From assembly GCA_023663385.1 (NCBI GenBank), contig JAMPHO010000001.1, positions 556,141-590,568 of the forward strand: a stretch of DNA of 34,428 nucleotides, given 5' to 3'. The DNA is from Alistipes timonensis. GTDB lineage: Bacteria > Bacteroidota > Bacteroidia > Bacteroidales > Muribaculaceae. Within the stretch, counting starts at the first letter, position 1, and the number at the start of each line of letters is the position of its first letter. The notes under the pieces are model-generated. The model had not been told where the DNA came from and ran no database searches. It was given only the letters and a program-made list of their open reading frames with translations. Shown here piece by piece: positions 17,570-25,243 of this stretch. Position numbers and translations under genes: made by a program.

Positions 17570-17700
17570 AATCGGTGTTTGATTTGTCTGCCGCGAAGAT
17601 AGAGCGCTCCCCGCCACCCCATTGCCACAATTGTTTAATTTTGCCGCGACAATCCCCGTTCTGCACAGTTTTAGTGTCTTATTCTACAAATCCGTGGGCT

Positions 17701-17816
17701 CCCATCACTCCCCTCCCTCCCAAATCTCCCATATTTCCCAAAACTCCCAAAATTCCCATAATCCCCATAATCCCCAACACTCCCCTTCACCTTTCACCCT
17801 TCACTCCCTTCACTCC
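17701..17816 (-). repeat. Degenerate 9-bp-period tandem array, copy 2
   Basis: Same two-part design and orientation as the array at 15911: nine units of roughly CCCAnnnnT, then CCCTTCACT units. It lies between the RNase G terminator and the fucosidase start (gap 17570-17895). On the minus strand it again gives G3-G4 tracts every 9 nt. The two copies are direct repeats about 1.7 kb apart that enclose the fucosidase gene. The rest of this gap holds the fucosidase leader, with a possible TATCTTCG box near 17600. Confidence 0.85.
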
Positions 17817-17824
17817 TAAATCGT

Positions 17825-17863
17825 CGACGGGCGCCGCTTCAGCTGTGCTGTCGGCGCCCGTCG
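17825..17863 (-). terminator. Strong hairpin downstream of RNase G gene
   Basis: A 12-bp perfect stem (17825-17836 with 17852-17863; CGACGGGCGCCG/CGGCGCCCGTCG) with a 15-nt loop lies 32 bp past the rng stop. The minus strand continues as ACGATTTAGG, not a true T run, so termination may be inefficient or Rho-aided. The period-9 array follows at once. Confidence 0.6.
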
Positions 17864-17895
17864 GTTATCGGGTTGTGGGTTGGGTTCGCGGGATG

Positions 17896-19533
17896 CTATT
17901 CCTGGTTTACCCGGTTCTTGGCTTTTGTCTTGGCCTTGGTCGACGAGGTCTTCCCAAGGTCCTTTTCTTCTTTGAGGTCTATTTCGTTGCGTTCCGAGTC
18001 GAGCACCCTGTACTGCAGGTAGGCCAGCGACTGGTCGGGCATTATTTTGAACTTGCCGCCGAGTTCCATTTTCCAGCGGCGGTAGGTCGATATGAGCCCC
18101 TTCTTGATATAGGCGTCGACGAAGGGGTGGACATACATTATGAAGTCCTTGACCTTCAGGTCGTCGATCAGGTAGGCGAGCTTCTCTTTGAGCACGTCGG
18201 TAAACAGCAGCGACGGCTGCACTTCCCCCTTGCCGAGGCACGAGGGGCAGCTTTCGGTCGTCACGATGTCGAGAGCCGGACGCACGCGTTGGCGGGTAAT
18301 CTGCATCAGGCCGAACTTGCTTAGTGGCAGGATGTTGTGGCGGGCGCGGTCGTTGGCCATTATCTCGCGCATATGGTCGAAGAGGGCCTGGCGGTGCTCC
18401 GGCTTGTTCATGTCGATGAAGTCGACCACGATGATGCCCCCCATGTCGCGCAGACGCAGCTGGCGGGCTATTTCGTCGGCGGCGCGGAGGTTCACTTCCA
18501 GGGCGTTGCTCTCCTGGTCGTTGGTGGCCTTGGTGCGGTTGCCGGAGTTCACGTCGATAACGTGCAGCGCCTCGGTGTGCTCGATGATGATGTACGCGCC
18601 CGAGCGGAACGATACTGTCTTTCCGAACGACGATTTGATTTGGCGCGTGATGCTGAAGTGGTCGAATATCGGCTCGTCCTTCTTGTAGAGCTCTACGATG
18701 TCTTTCTTGTCGGGAGCGATGAGCGTCACATAGTTGAGGATCTGCTGGTATACCTCTGGGTCGTTGACGTGGATCCCTTCGAACGAGGTCGAGAACACGT
18801 CGCGGAGCACGCCCACTATGCGGCTGTCCTCCTCGAAGATGAGCGACGGCACCGGGGCCGTGCGAGCCTTCGCTACGGCGTCCTCCCAGCATTTGAGCAG
18901 GGTCTTGAGCTCGTGGTTGAGCTCGGCTACCGACTTACCTTCGGCCGATGTGCGTATGATCACGCCGAAATTCTTAGGGCGTATGCTCTCTACCAGGTGG
19001 CGCAGGCGCAGTTTCTCGCCGGTCGAGCGTATCTTCTGCGATATGGAGATTTTGTCGCTGAAGGGGATGAGCACCAGGTAGCGCCCGGTGAACGCTATCT
19101 CGGTGGTCAGGCGCGGCCCTTTCGACGAAATCGGTTCTTTGACGATCTGCACCATGAGTTCCCGGTCCTTCGCGAGCTGGTCGGCTATCGAGCCGTGCTT
19201 GTCGATGTCGGGGAGCAGCTTCATCTTCTGAACCTGCGGAAGGGGCTGGTTCTTTTCGGCGCCCTCGCCGAGCGCCTCGGTGATAAATTTCGAGTAAGAA
19301 GAAAAATGGGGGCCAAGATCCAGGTAATGCAGGAACGCGTCTTTCTCGTAGCCGACGTTGACGAACGCCGCGTTGAGGCCGGGCATGAGCTTCTTGACCT
19401 TCGCGACGTAGATGTCACCGACGGCGTAGGCCAGGTTCCGGCTCTCCTTCTGTAGGGAGACCAGGCGCCCGTCCTCAAGGAGGGCTATCGAGACCTCCTG
19501 GGGTTGTACGTCGACGATTAGTTCGCTTTTCAT
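17896..19533 (-). CDS. rng: Ribonuclease E/G family endoribonuclease
   Basis: RNase E/G-type endonuclease for rRNA and mRNA processing. The 545 residues match RNase G-like proteins without the long RNase E scaffold tail. An S1 domain occupies about 38-125 (GDIYVAKVKKLMPGLNAAFV). The catalytic metal-binding aspartates are Asp327 in VIDVNSG and Asp371 in VVDFIDM, with AADEIARQLRLRDMGG between them. The zinc-link CPSC motif is at 429-432. The C-terminus is a short Lys-rich tail. It lies downstream of the HU and mS38-like genes on the same strand, separated by 206 bp that contain a terminator-like hairpin, so it may be only partly co-transcribed. RNase G is the better name, since the degradosome tail is absent. 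Confidence 0.93.
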   Translation of the reverse strand: MKSELIVDVQPQEVSIALLEDGRLVSLQKESRNLAYAVGDIYVAKVKKLMPGLNAAFVNVGYEKDAFLHYLDLGPHFSSYSKFITEALGEGAEKNQPLPQVQKMKLLPDIDKHGSIADQLAKDRELMVQIVKEPISSKGPRLTTEIAFTGRYLVLIPFSDKISISQKIRSTGEKLRLRHLVESIRPKNFGVIIRTSAEGKSVAELNHELKTLLKCWEDAVAKARTAPVPSLIFEEDSRIVGVLRDVFSTSFEGIHVNDPEVYQQILNYVTLIAPDKKDIVELYKKDEPIFDHFSITRQIKSSFGKTVSFRSGAYIIIEHTEALHVIDVNSGNRTKATNDQESNALEVNLRAADEIARQLRLRDMGGIIVVDFIDMNKPEHRQALFDHMREIMANDRARHNILPLSKFGLMQITRQRVRPALDIVTTESCPSCLGKGEVQPSLLFTDVLKEKLAYLIDDLKVKDFIMYVHPFVDAYIKKGLISTYRRWKMELGGKFKIMPDQSLAYLQYRVLDSERNEIDLKEEKDLGKTSSTKAKTKAKNRVNQE

Positions 19534-19634
19534 TATCTGGTAGTGGTGGGTTGGGGGTTTTACGGCGGCGCCAGTCAGCTCGGCCCGTAAATCGCGGAGC
19601 CGGCCGCGGGTTGGCTGCCGTCAGAAAAAACGCG

Positions 19635-19688
19635 GGAACAAACTTTTTCCTTGCCGGGCGAGCCGGGCGCTGGCGAAAAGTTTGTTCC
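19635..19688 (-). terminator. Terminator/attenuator between the mS38-like gene and rng
   Basis: A 13-bp stem (19635-19647 with 19676-19688; GGAACAAACTTTT and its complement) encloses a GC-rich loop. On the minus strand it is followed by CCGCGTTTTTTCTG with a six-T run. It lies about 50 bp past the 29-codon gene and about 100 bp before rng, so it could end the HU/mS38-like transcript or attenuate rng. Confidence 0.65.
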
Positions 19689-19739
19689 GTGTTTTGTCGC
19701 GTCTGCCCGTCGGGGGGGAGAGTTTCGCGCTATCGGCGC

Positions 19740-19829
19740 TTACTTCTTCTTGTGACGGTTCTTTCTCAGGCGTTTTTTACGCTTGTGGGTGGCCATCTTG
19801 TGGCCTTTTCTTTTCTTTCCGCTGGGCAT
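19740..19829 (-). CDS. 29-residue mS38/AURKAIP1-COX24-like ribosomal protein
   Basis: A tiny, extremely basic protein: MPSGKKRKGHKMATHKRKK followed by RLRKNRHKKK, then TAA. I read it directly from the DNA. More than half of the residues are Lys, Arg or His. The sequence fits the short Bacteroidota proteins annotated with an AURKAIP1/COX24 domain, related to mitochondrial mS38 and to the small ribosomal protein bS22, which bind rRNA in the small subunit. It lies 63 bp downstream of an HU gene and upstream of rng. Its strict reading frame and familiar motif (GHKMATHKRKKR) support a real gene despite its length. Confidence 0.8.
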   Translation of the reverse strand: MPSGKKRKGHKMATHKRKKRLRKNRHKKK

Positions 19830-19892
19830 GGTCGAGAAATATTATATTATATATGTGTTAATATTGGTTCTGTTCGCGGTGTCGCTCGGCTA

Positions 19893-20174
19893 TTATTTTT
19901 CAGCCTTAACGTCCTCCATGAAGCACTTCGCGGGCTTGAAAGCGGGGATGTTGTGCTCGGGGATGATGATGGTGGTGTTCTTGGAGATGTTGCGGGCTGT
20001 CTTCTGCGAGCGGGTCTTGATGATGAAGCTGCCGAAGCCGCGGAGGAACACGGGTTCGCCGTTGGCCAGAGAGTCCTTAACGACTTCCATGAACTTCTCG
20101 ATGGTTTCCAGAACAGCGGCGCGTTCGATGCCGGTGGTCTTCGAAATCTCGTTGACGATTTCTGCTTTTGTCAT
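19893..20174 (-). CDS. HU/IHF-family DNA-binding protein
   Basis: A 93-residue nucleoid protein of the HU/IHF family that bends DNA as a dimer. It has the N-terminal helix pair (MTKAEIVNEISKTTGI), the body motif LRGFGSFIIKTR, and a DNA-binding arm with IPEHNIPAFKPAK in place of the usual PxTGExxxIPA. This arm variant is common among Bacteroidota HU-like proteins. It lies 63 bp upstream of the mS38-like gene, the two probably sharing a promoter. Whether it acts as a general HU or a site-specific IHF subunit cannot be told. Confidence 0.92.
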   Translation of the reverse strand: MTKAEIVNEISKTTGIERAAVLETIEKFMEVVKDSLANGEPVFLRGFGSFIIKTRSQKTARNISKNTTIIIPEHNIPAFKPAKCFMEDVKAEK

Positions 20175-20282
20175 AGTGAACGTCAGAGTTTAATTATATG
20201 AATATTTTCTTGGTTTTGTGTTAACTCGCTGTTGTAGAGCGGCTTGGGCCTGTCCGACCCGAGCCGCCGCATTTTGCAAGTG

Positions 20283-20310
20283 CAAATATCGCGCTTTTTT
20301 TTGAAACAAA
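20283..20310 (-). promoter_or_regulatory. Probable promoter of the HU gene
   Basis: The minus strand carries TTTG (20307-20310), a 16-bp spacer, then GATATTTG (20283-20290), one mismatch from TAnnTTTG. It lies about 110 bp upstream of the HU ATG. The spacer overlaps a run of eight A's and an AATATCGCG/CGCGATATT inverted repeat (around 20285-20319), a possible operator. The gap 20175-20415 holds nothing else recognised. Confidence 0.4.
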
Positions 20311-20415
20311 CGCGATATTGGCGCTTTTTTTTGCTGAAAAAGATGGTAATAAGTTTTTGACCCTCTAACTTTTAAGATTCAGTTGCTGGCTTCGGGCGTT
20401 CTCCGGGACTTCGTT

Positions 20416-21141
20416 TTACAGGTCGCCGGGGCGCCACCAACTATAGCTGATGCCGCTGTCGACGGTGTCGAGCCCCTCGGCCCGTTTCAGCTTCCTAACC
20501 ACGGCTATCGTCACCGGGAGAATCAGTGCCTCGTAGGCCGTCTTCAGCAGGGTCTGCGTCGCGATCAGGCTCGCGATAGTGCCCCAGGGGAGCACGCCGC
20601 CGAACGCGATCGGGAAGAACACCAGCGAGTCGGTCCCCTCGCCCAGCAGGGTCGACACCATGGCCCTCAGCGAGAAGCTGCGGGTGCTCCCCGAGCCGCC
20701 GCTTTGGGCCTTCATGCGGCTCATCACGCTGGCGTTGACCATCGACCCGCACAGGAAAGCCGCGAAGCTCGCCGCCATGATGCGCGGCACCGAGCCGTAG
20801 ATGGTCTCCATAGCCTCCTGCGCGCCCCACTGGGCGTCGCCCGGAAGCCATATGGCCACCTGGAGGAACAGCGCCACCAGCAGGCTCATCGCGAACCCGA
20901 GCCATATCACGAGCCGGGCCGCGCGGAAGCCGTACACCTCCACCACGCAGTCGTTTATTATATATGATACGGGAAACACCGTCAGTCCGGCGGTAACCGT
21001 GAGGCTCCCGAGGCTGATGGTTTTGATTTCGACGAGGTTCGCCACTATCAGGCAGGTGACGAACGTCACCGCGAGCACTAATAGCGGCACGGTGACTCTT
21101 CCGCGGCCCTCGCCGCGGGCCGGATTCTTAACTTTTTCCAT
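20416..21141 (-). CDS. Queuosine precursor transporter (YhhQ/VUT family)
   Basis: An inner-membrane transporter of the DUF165/YhhQ family, which takes up queuine or 7-deazaguanine precursors for the tRNA base queuosine. The 241 residues contain about six hydrophobic helices. Family blocks include FPVSYIINDCVVEVYGF, which matches the YhhQ pattern of a charged Asp/Glu pair inside a helix, FLCGSMVNASVMSRMK, and DSLVFFPIAF. The start MEKVKNPARGEGRGR gives a basic cytoplasmic N-terminus before helix 1. The transported species cannot be resolved from sequence. No preQ1 riboswitch was recognised in the short upstream gap. Confidence 0.88.
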   Translation of the reverse strand: MEKVKNPARGEGRGRVTVPLLVLAVTFVTCLIVANLVEIKTISLGSLTVTAGLTVFPVSYIINDCVVEVYGFRAARLVIWLGFAMSLLVALFLQVAIWLPGDAQWGAQEAMETIYGSVPRIMAASFAAFLCGSMVNASVMSRMKAQSGGSGSTRSFSLRAMVSTLLGEGTDSLVFFPIAFGGVLPWGTIASLIATQTLLKTAYEALILPVTIAVVRKLKRAEGLDTVDSGISYSWWRPGDL

Positions 21142-21193
21142 AAATCTTGTTTTTTACGAGGTTGCAAGCACTCGGTCAGTAGGATATTTACTC

Positions 21194-21580
21194 TTATCTT
21201 GAGCGGTTGTAGAACACGTCGTAGGGGCCGTATTCGTCCTGGTACGTTATGCAAATCTGGTTGTAGCCCGACTGCGACAGCAGGCACTGCAGCGTGTAGG
21301 GCGGGTAGTTGAACGGGTAGAACGATATGTCGATCCAGCCGCCGTCCCAGCTGTAGCTGTAGTCGATCTCGGTGTAGTCGCCGTTGCTCCACCAGTAGCC
21401 TGTGCCGTCGCTGTAGAACTCGTAGTATTCCGAGGGGTTGTCGGCGTTGTACCAGGTACCCGCCAGGCGGCTGTAACCACCGTAGGGGTCGTCATCCTCG
21501 ATGGCGCATGACGCGAGGGCGAACGCCGCCACGAGCGGCAGCAGAAGGGCGAGCGGGTTGCGGCTGATGATTTTCTTCAT
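21194..21580 (-). CDS. Small Tyr/Trp-rich lipoprotein
   Basis: A 128-residue lipoprotein with a long leader and lipobox FALASC (Cys25). The mature part is acidic and strikingly rich in Tyr and Trp. It carries a LAGTWYNADNPSEYYEFYSD block resembling the first strands of lipocalin-like beta-barrel domains in Bacteroidales lipoproteins (SxxxGxW followed by FxxDGxG). No function is assigned. It lies 52 bp upstream of the yhhQ-like gene on the same strand and has its own promoter-like box. On its other side is the MITE-like element. Confidence 0.7.
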   Translation of the reverse strand: MKKIISRNPLALLLPLVAAFALASCAIEDDDPYGGYSRLAGTWYNADNPSEYYEFYSDGTGYWWSNGDYTEIDYSYSWDGGWIDISFYPFNYPPYTLQCLLSQSGYNQICITYQDEYGPYDVFYNRSR

Positions 21581-21606
21581 ATGGGTTGAAACGGAAAAGA
21601 GTGACG

Positions 21607-21614
21607 CGAAATTA
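21607..21614 (-). promoter_or_regulatory. Probable -7 box for the small lipoprotein
   Basis: The minus strand reads TAATTTCG, one mismatch from TAnnTTTG, 26 bp upstream of the lipoprotein ATG. A palindrome, TTAACTTTCGTTAA (21653-21666), lies about 40 bp further upstream, where an activator could bind. The rest of the gap up to the MITE at 21740 shows nothing else. Confidence 0.4.
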
Positions 21615-21739
21615 CCTTATTAACAATTCTCGCACGCCAATCGGTCGCCTTTTTAACTTTCGTTAAGCTATTTTGCGCCCTATCGCCACCTTCTGCCTCC
21701 TCCCGCCGGGGCAATAATCGGAGCGGGGCGGCGTTATTT

Positions 21740-21914
21740 AAGTGGCTGTTCAAAATTATTTTAGTTTTAGGCCAGCTGGTTTTTCAGGCATTTTTGCTCG
21801 ATGAAGAGGGAGCGATGTGGGCATCGTGACCGATGAAGAGAGGAAAAATGACGAAAAAGCTGCGGCATAAAACTAACTGATTGATAAGATATTAATAATT
21901 TTGAACAGACACTT
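21740..21914. mobile_element. MITE-like inverted-repeat element
   Basis: 175 bp bounded by 21-bp terminal inverted repeats differing at one base: AAGTGGCTGTTCAAAATTAT(T) at the left (21740-21760) and its complement at 21894-21914. Symmetry continues inward (CAGCT..TTTTTC..CATTTTT..CTC facing its complement), so one strand could fold into a hairpin over most of the length, with the repeats CGATGAAGAG (21800 and 21831) near the centre. TA dinucleotides at both borders fit a TA target duplication, as made by IS630/Tc1-type elements. No transposase frame is present. Each terminal repeat contains TAATTTTG pointing outward, an exact -7 promoter match. It fills most of the gap upstream of porT. Confidence 0.75.
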
Positions 21915-21935
21915 ATAGGTAGTGTTTTACTGAAA

Positions 21936-22667
21936 ATGAAGTTCCGAGCTATTCTCATACTGTTTCTCGCCGCGATTTCGGCGGCGATACCCGCGGGGGC
22001 GAAGTCGCGGCTCAACGACAAGCTGCTAAACCGCCCTTACGCCGATATGCGCCGCTGGCACCTCGGTTTCGGCGTGGGTGTCAACACGTTCGGCTTCAAC
22101 TTCACCCACAACGGGTTCGTCACCGAAGGGGGGCAGACCTGGTATATGGAGCAGCCCACCTATTCCCCGGGCTTCTGCGTCAACGGGCTCTTCTCCCTGC
22201 GGCTCAACGAATACTTCTCGCTCCGCGCCACCCCCGGCCTTTGGTTCGGCAACCGCGACATCACTTTCCGCGACCTCTCCGGCACCGCCGAGGTTCCAGA
22301 GTACCGACAGGACATCAAGTCGGCCTACATCGTGTGCCCCATCGAGGTAAAATACGCCGCCAAGCGCTTCCGCAACCTCCGCCCCTACGTCGTCGGCGGC
22401 TTCGTCCCGGCCTACGACGTGCTAAAGAAGCAGGGCGACTTCCTCCGCATGAAGGGCCCCGATATGATGCTCTCCGTCGGCTTCGGCTGCGACTTCTACC
22501 TCCCTTTCTTCAAACTCAACCCCGAAATAAAGTTCTGCTTCGGCCTCTCGGACGCGCTCACCCACAAGCGCCCCGACCTCGTCGACGACCCGATACGCAC
22601 CGACGTCTCCTCGTCGGTTAAGAAAGCCACCACCAAAATGGTGGTCCTGACCTTCTTCTTCGAATGA
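21936..22667 (+). CDS. porT: PorT-like T9SS outer-membrane protein
   Basis: A 243-residue outer-membrane beta-barrel. The leader MKFRAILILFLAAISAAIPAGA is followed by the PorT-like block LLNRPYADMRRWHLGFGVGV, then alternating amphipathic strands ending in MVVLTFFFE with terminal aromatic residues as in barrel proteins. In Porphyromonas gingivalis PorT is needed for gingipain secretion through the T9SS; length and motif fit. The gene starts 21 bp after the MITE and its stop overlaps the porP start (ATGA), so it is the first gene of the T9SS operon here. The nearest promoter-like box lies in the MITE's right repeat. The general PorT-family call is good; orthology to P. gingivalis PorT is likely but not proven. 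Confidence 0.78.
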   Translation: MKFRAILILFLAAISAAIPAGAKSRLNDKLLNRPYADMRRWHLGFGVGVNTFGFNFTHNGFVTEGGQTWYMEQPTYSPGFCVNGLFSLRLNEYFSLRATPGLWFGNRDITFRDLSGTAEVPEYRQDIKSAYIVCPIEVKYAAKRFRNLRPYVVGGFVPAYDVLKKQGDFLRMKGPDMMLSVGFGCDFYLPFFKLNPEIKFCFGLSDALTHKRPDLVDDPIRTDVSSSVKKATTKMVVLTFFFE

Positions 22668-23698
22668 ACCAGCCCACAAAAGCTATATCGCGCCCCGCGG
22701 GGCGCTTCTCGGCTTCGGCGGCCAGGGTGGCCGCCGCCCTGCTGATGTTGTTGGCCCTCTTCCCCGCCGGAGAGGCGGCGGCCCAGGCCGACGCGCAATT
22801 CTCGCAGTACTTCGAGGTGCCCGCCTACTACAACGCCGGCGCCATCGGCGTGGGCGATATGCTCCGCGCCCGCGGCGGCTCGCGCATGCAGTGGGTAGGC
22901 ATCAAGCACGCCCCCACCACCTTCATCATCGGGGCCGATATGCCCCTGAAGCTCTTCAACAAGCGCTTCGGGGTGGGCCTGCAGATGCAGCAGGAGAGCT
23001 TCGGCCTATATAAGAATATGCAGATCGGCGCCCAGCTCGCCTATAAGCTCCGACTCTTCAAGGGGGAGCTCTCGATGGGTGTGCAGCTCGGCTTCATCGA
23101 CCAGTCGTTCAAGGGCTCGGAGGTGTTCATCCCCGACAACGACGACTTCCACGAATCCTCCGACGACGCCATCCCCCAGAACGACATCCGGGGCAACGCC
23201 TTCGACCTCGGCCTCGGTGTGTTCTACAACCACCCCTGGTTCTGGGCCGGAATCTCGGCCACGCACCTCAATTCCCCCACCATCACTATGAACGCCGAGT
23301 CGGGCGAGGGGGGCAATGAGAAAAACTATGAGTTCCGCATGGGGCGCGCCTTATATTTTATGGCGGGCAGCAATATTCCGATAAAAAACACGTTAATAGA
23401 AGTGATGCCGAGCGCGCTTGTAAAGAGCGACTTCACCTTCACGACCTTCGAGGCCACGGTGCGCTGCCGCTACAACAAGTTCCTCACCGCCGGCATCGGT
23501 TACCGATGGAACGACGCGGTCTACGCCCTGCTCGGGGTGGAATTCAAAGGGTTCTTCCTGGGCTACAGCTACGACTACTCGACCTCATACATCGCCAAGG
23601 CTTCATCCGGCAGCCACGAGATTCTCGCCGGGTACTCCGTGAAGCTCGACTTCTCGGGCAAAAACCGCAACCGCCACAAAAGCGTGCGCATTATGTAA
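22664..23698 (+). CDS. porP: PorP/SprF-family T9SS membrane protein
   Basis: A 344-residue outer-membrane barrel of the PorP/SprF family, which links T9SS machinery or anchored cargo to the cell surface. A signal peptide ends near AAAQA, followed by the family signature DAQFSQYFEVPAYYNAGAIG. Other typical blocks are RMQWVGIKHAPTTFIIGAD, FGVGLQMQQESFGLY, and the C-terminal GFFLGYSYDYSTSYI with GSHEILAGY. It overlaps porT by 4 bp and is 24 bp ahead of gldK. Bacteroidota often carry many porP paralogues, but the copy next to gldKLMN, as here, is normally the core component. Confidence 0.92.
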   Translation: MNQPTKAISRPAGRFSASAARVAAALLMLLALFPAGEAAAQADAQFSQYFEVPAYYNAGAIGVGDMLRARGGSRMQWVGIKHAPTTFIIGADMPLKLFNKRFGVGLQMQQESFGLYKNMQIGAQLAYKLRLFKGELSMGVQLGFIDQSFKGSEVFIPDNDDFHESSDDAIPQNDIRGNAFDLGLGVFYNHPWFWAGISATHLNSPTITMNAESGEGGNEKNYEFRMGRALYFMAGSNIPIKNTLIEVMPSALVKSDFTFTTFEATVRCRYNKFLTAGIGYRWNDAVYALLGVEFKGFFLGYSYDYSTSYIAKASSGSHEILAGYSVKLDFSGKNRNRHKSVRIM

Positions 23699-23722
23699 TT
23701 CTGAATCAAAGAGAAATCCGAT

Positions 23723-25177
23723 ATGAAGAAACTCCCGTTATACCTCCTTCCGGCAGCGATGCTCACCCTCTCGCTCGCGGCGGGCTGCGCCTCGGGGCGC
23801 CGTTCGGCCGCCGGAGGCGAAGTGACCGGCGTCGGCGGCTCCGCCTGGGCCGAGCCCACCCCCTACGGCATGGTGCTCGTCGGGCGAGGCTCTATGGAAA
23901 TGGGCCCTCAGAAAGCCGACTCCCTCTGGAATCTCGAAGCCGACACCAAAGGAATGTCGGTCGACGCTTTCTGGATGGACGAGACCGAGGTCACTAACTC
24001 CAAATACAAGCAGTTCGTGTTCTGGGTGCGCGACTCGATTATCCGCGAGCGCCTGGCCGACCCCGCCTATGGCGGTAACGAGGAGTTCAAAATCGAGGAG
24101 GACAAGCAGGGCAACCCCGTAACTCCCCACCTCAACTGGAGCAAGCCTATCCCCTGGCGCAACCCCGGCGAGGATGAGGCACGCGCCATCGAGAGCCTCT
24201 ACCGCGTGAACCCAATTACCGGCGCCAAGGAGCTTGACCCCGAGCAGCTCAACTACCGCTACGAGGTGTTCAACCACACCGAGGCCGCCAAGCGCGAAAA
24301 CCGCCTCGACCCGCGTCGCCGCCAGTACAACACCGACCTGGCCGCGCCCACAACCAACCCGACCATCTCGAAGGACACCGCCTTCATCGACGACAACGGC
24401 GAAATCCGCACCGAGACCATAACCCGCTCCCTCACCGGGCCCTACGACTTCCTGAACACCTACATCGTAAACGTCTACCCCGACACCACCGTCTGGGTCA
24501 ACGACTTCGAGAACGCCTACAACGAGCCCTATGTGCGCATGTACTTCAGCAACGGCGGCTACTCGGAATACCCCGTGGTAGGCGTGAGCTGGGACCAGGC
24601 CAACGCTTTCTGCAACTGGCGCACCGACTTCCTCCGCAAGTCGCTCGGGCGCGAGGGGGTCTACGTCGAGCCCTATCGCCTCCCGACCGAGGCCGAATGG
24701 GAGTACGCCGCCCGCGCCGGACAGAACGAGAATATGTACCCCTGGGAGGGTGACCTCACCATGAGCGAGGACCGCGGTTGCTTCTACGCCAACTTCAAGC
24801 CCAACGACGGCAACTACGTCAAGGACGGACACATTATCACCTCACGCGTAGGCACTTACTCGCCCAACGATTTCGGCCTCTTCGATATGGCCGGCAACGT
24901 CAGCGAGTGGACCTCAACTGCCTTCATCGAGGGGGTGACCGACGTAACCTCCGACCTCAACCCCGAATACCGCTACGCCGCCGCCAAGGAGGACCCCTAC
25001 AAGCTCCGCCGCAAAATCGTCAGGGGTGGCTCCTGGAAGGATGTGGCCCACAACATCCGAAGCGACCTCCGTATGTGGGAGTACCAGAACGAGCAGCGCT
25101 CCTACATCGGTTTCCGTTGCGTGCGCTCCCAGATCGGCTTCGCCCGCGGGCAGCAGCTCGACAACAAACGCCGCTGA
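23723..25177 (+). CDS. gldK: T9SS ring lipoprotein GldK/PorK
   Basis: An outer-membrane lipoprotein that with GldN/PorN forms the periplasmic ring of the T9SS. Lipobox LAAGC places the acylated Cys at 22. The remainder is a formylglycine-generating-enzyme-like fold, with YGMVLVGRGSMEMG, WMDETEVTNSKYKQFVFW, RLPTEAEWEYAARAG, DMAGNVSEWTS, VRGGSWKD and YIGFRCVRS. An insertion between about 125 and 285 is usual in GldK. The 484 residues match the family. It lies 24 bp after porP and 66 bp before gldL. The FGE fold here is structural, so sulfatase activation should not be inferred. Confidence 0.95.
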   Translation: MKKLPLYLLPAAMLTLSLAAGCASGRRSAAGGEVTGVGGSAWAEPTPYGMVLVGRGSMEMGPQKADSLWNLEADTKGMSVDAFWMDETEVTNSKYKQFVFWVRDSIIRERLADPAYGGNEEFKIEEDKQGNPVTPHLNWSKPIPWRNPGEDEARAIESLYRVNPITGAKELDPEQLNYRYEVFNHTEAAKRENRLDPRRRQYNTDLAAPTTNPTISKDTAFIDDNGEIRTETITRSLTGPYDFLNTYIVNVYPDTTVWVNDFENAYNEPYVRMYFSNGGYSEYPVVGVSWDQANAFCNWRTDFLRKSLGREGVYVEPYRLPTEAEWEYAARAGQNENMYPWEGDLTMSEDRGCFYANFKPNDGNYVKDGHIITSRVGTYSPNDFGLFDMAGNVSEWTSTAFIEGVTDVTSDLNPEYRYAAAKEDPYKLRRKIVRGGSWKDVAHNIRSDLRMWEYQNEQRSYIGFRCVRSQIGFARGQQLDNKRR

Positions 25178-25243
25178 CCCCGCCGCTCCGGCCATTATCC
25201 ACCTCAAGCCACATCTTCTTCTTGACAAGCCTCTTCTTGCCTT

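Noticed and set aside
15911..17816. Possible CRISPR array
   Set aside because: Units are 9 bp with no spacer/repeat alternation and no cas genes nearby.
21142..21193. preQ1 riboswitch upstream of the queuosine-precursor transporter
   Set aside because: The 52-bp gap shows no preQ1 aptamer-like hairpin plus A-rich tail.
21767..22021. 84-codon minus-strand frame across the MITE and porT start
   Set aside because: Runs antisense into the porT leader and through the hairpin element; no transposase or other motif.
23738..24832. 364-codon minus-strand frame opposite gldK
   Set aside because: Shadow of gldK; no signal peptide or motif, and the opposite strand is a certain gene.
23723..25177. GldK as a formylglycine-generating (sulfatase-maturing) enzyme
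   Set aside because: The FGE-like fold is present, but the lipobox, the gldKLMN context and the GldK-type insertion show a structural T9SS role.
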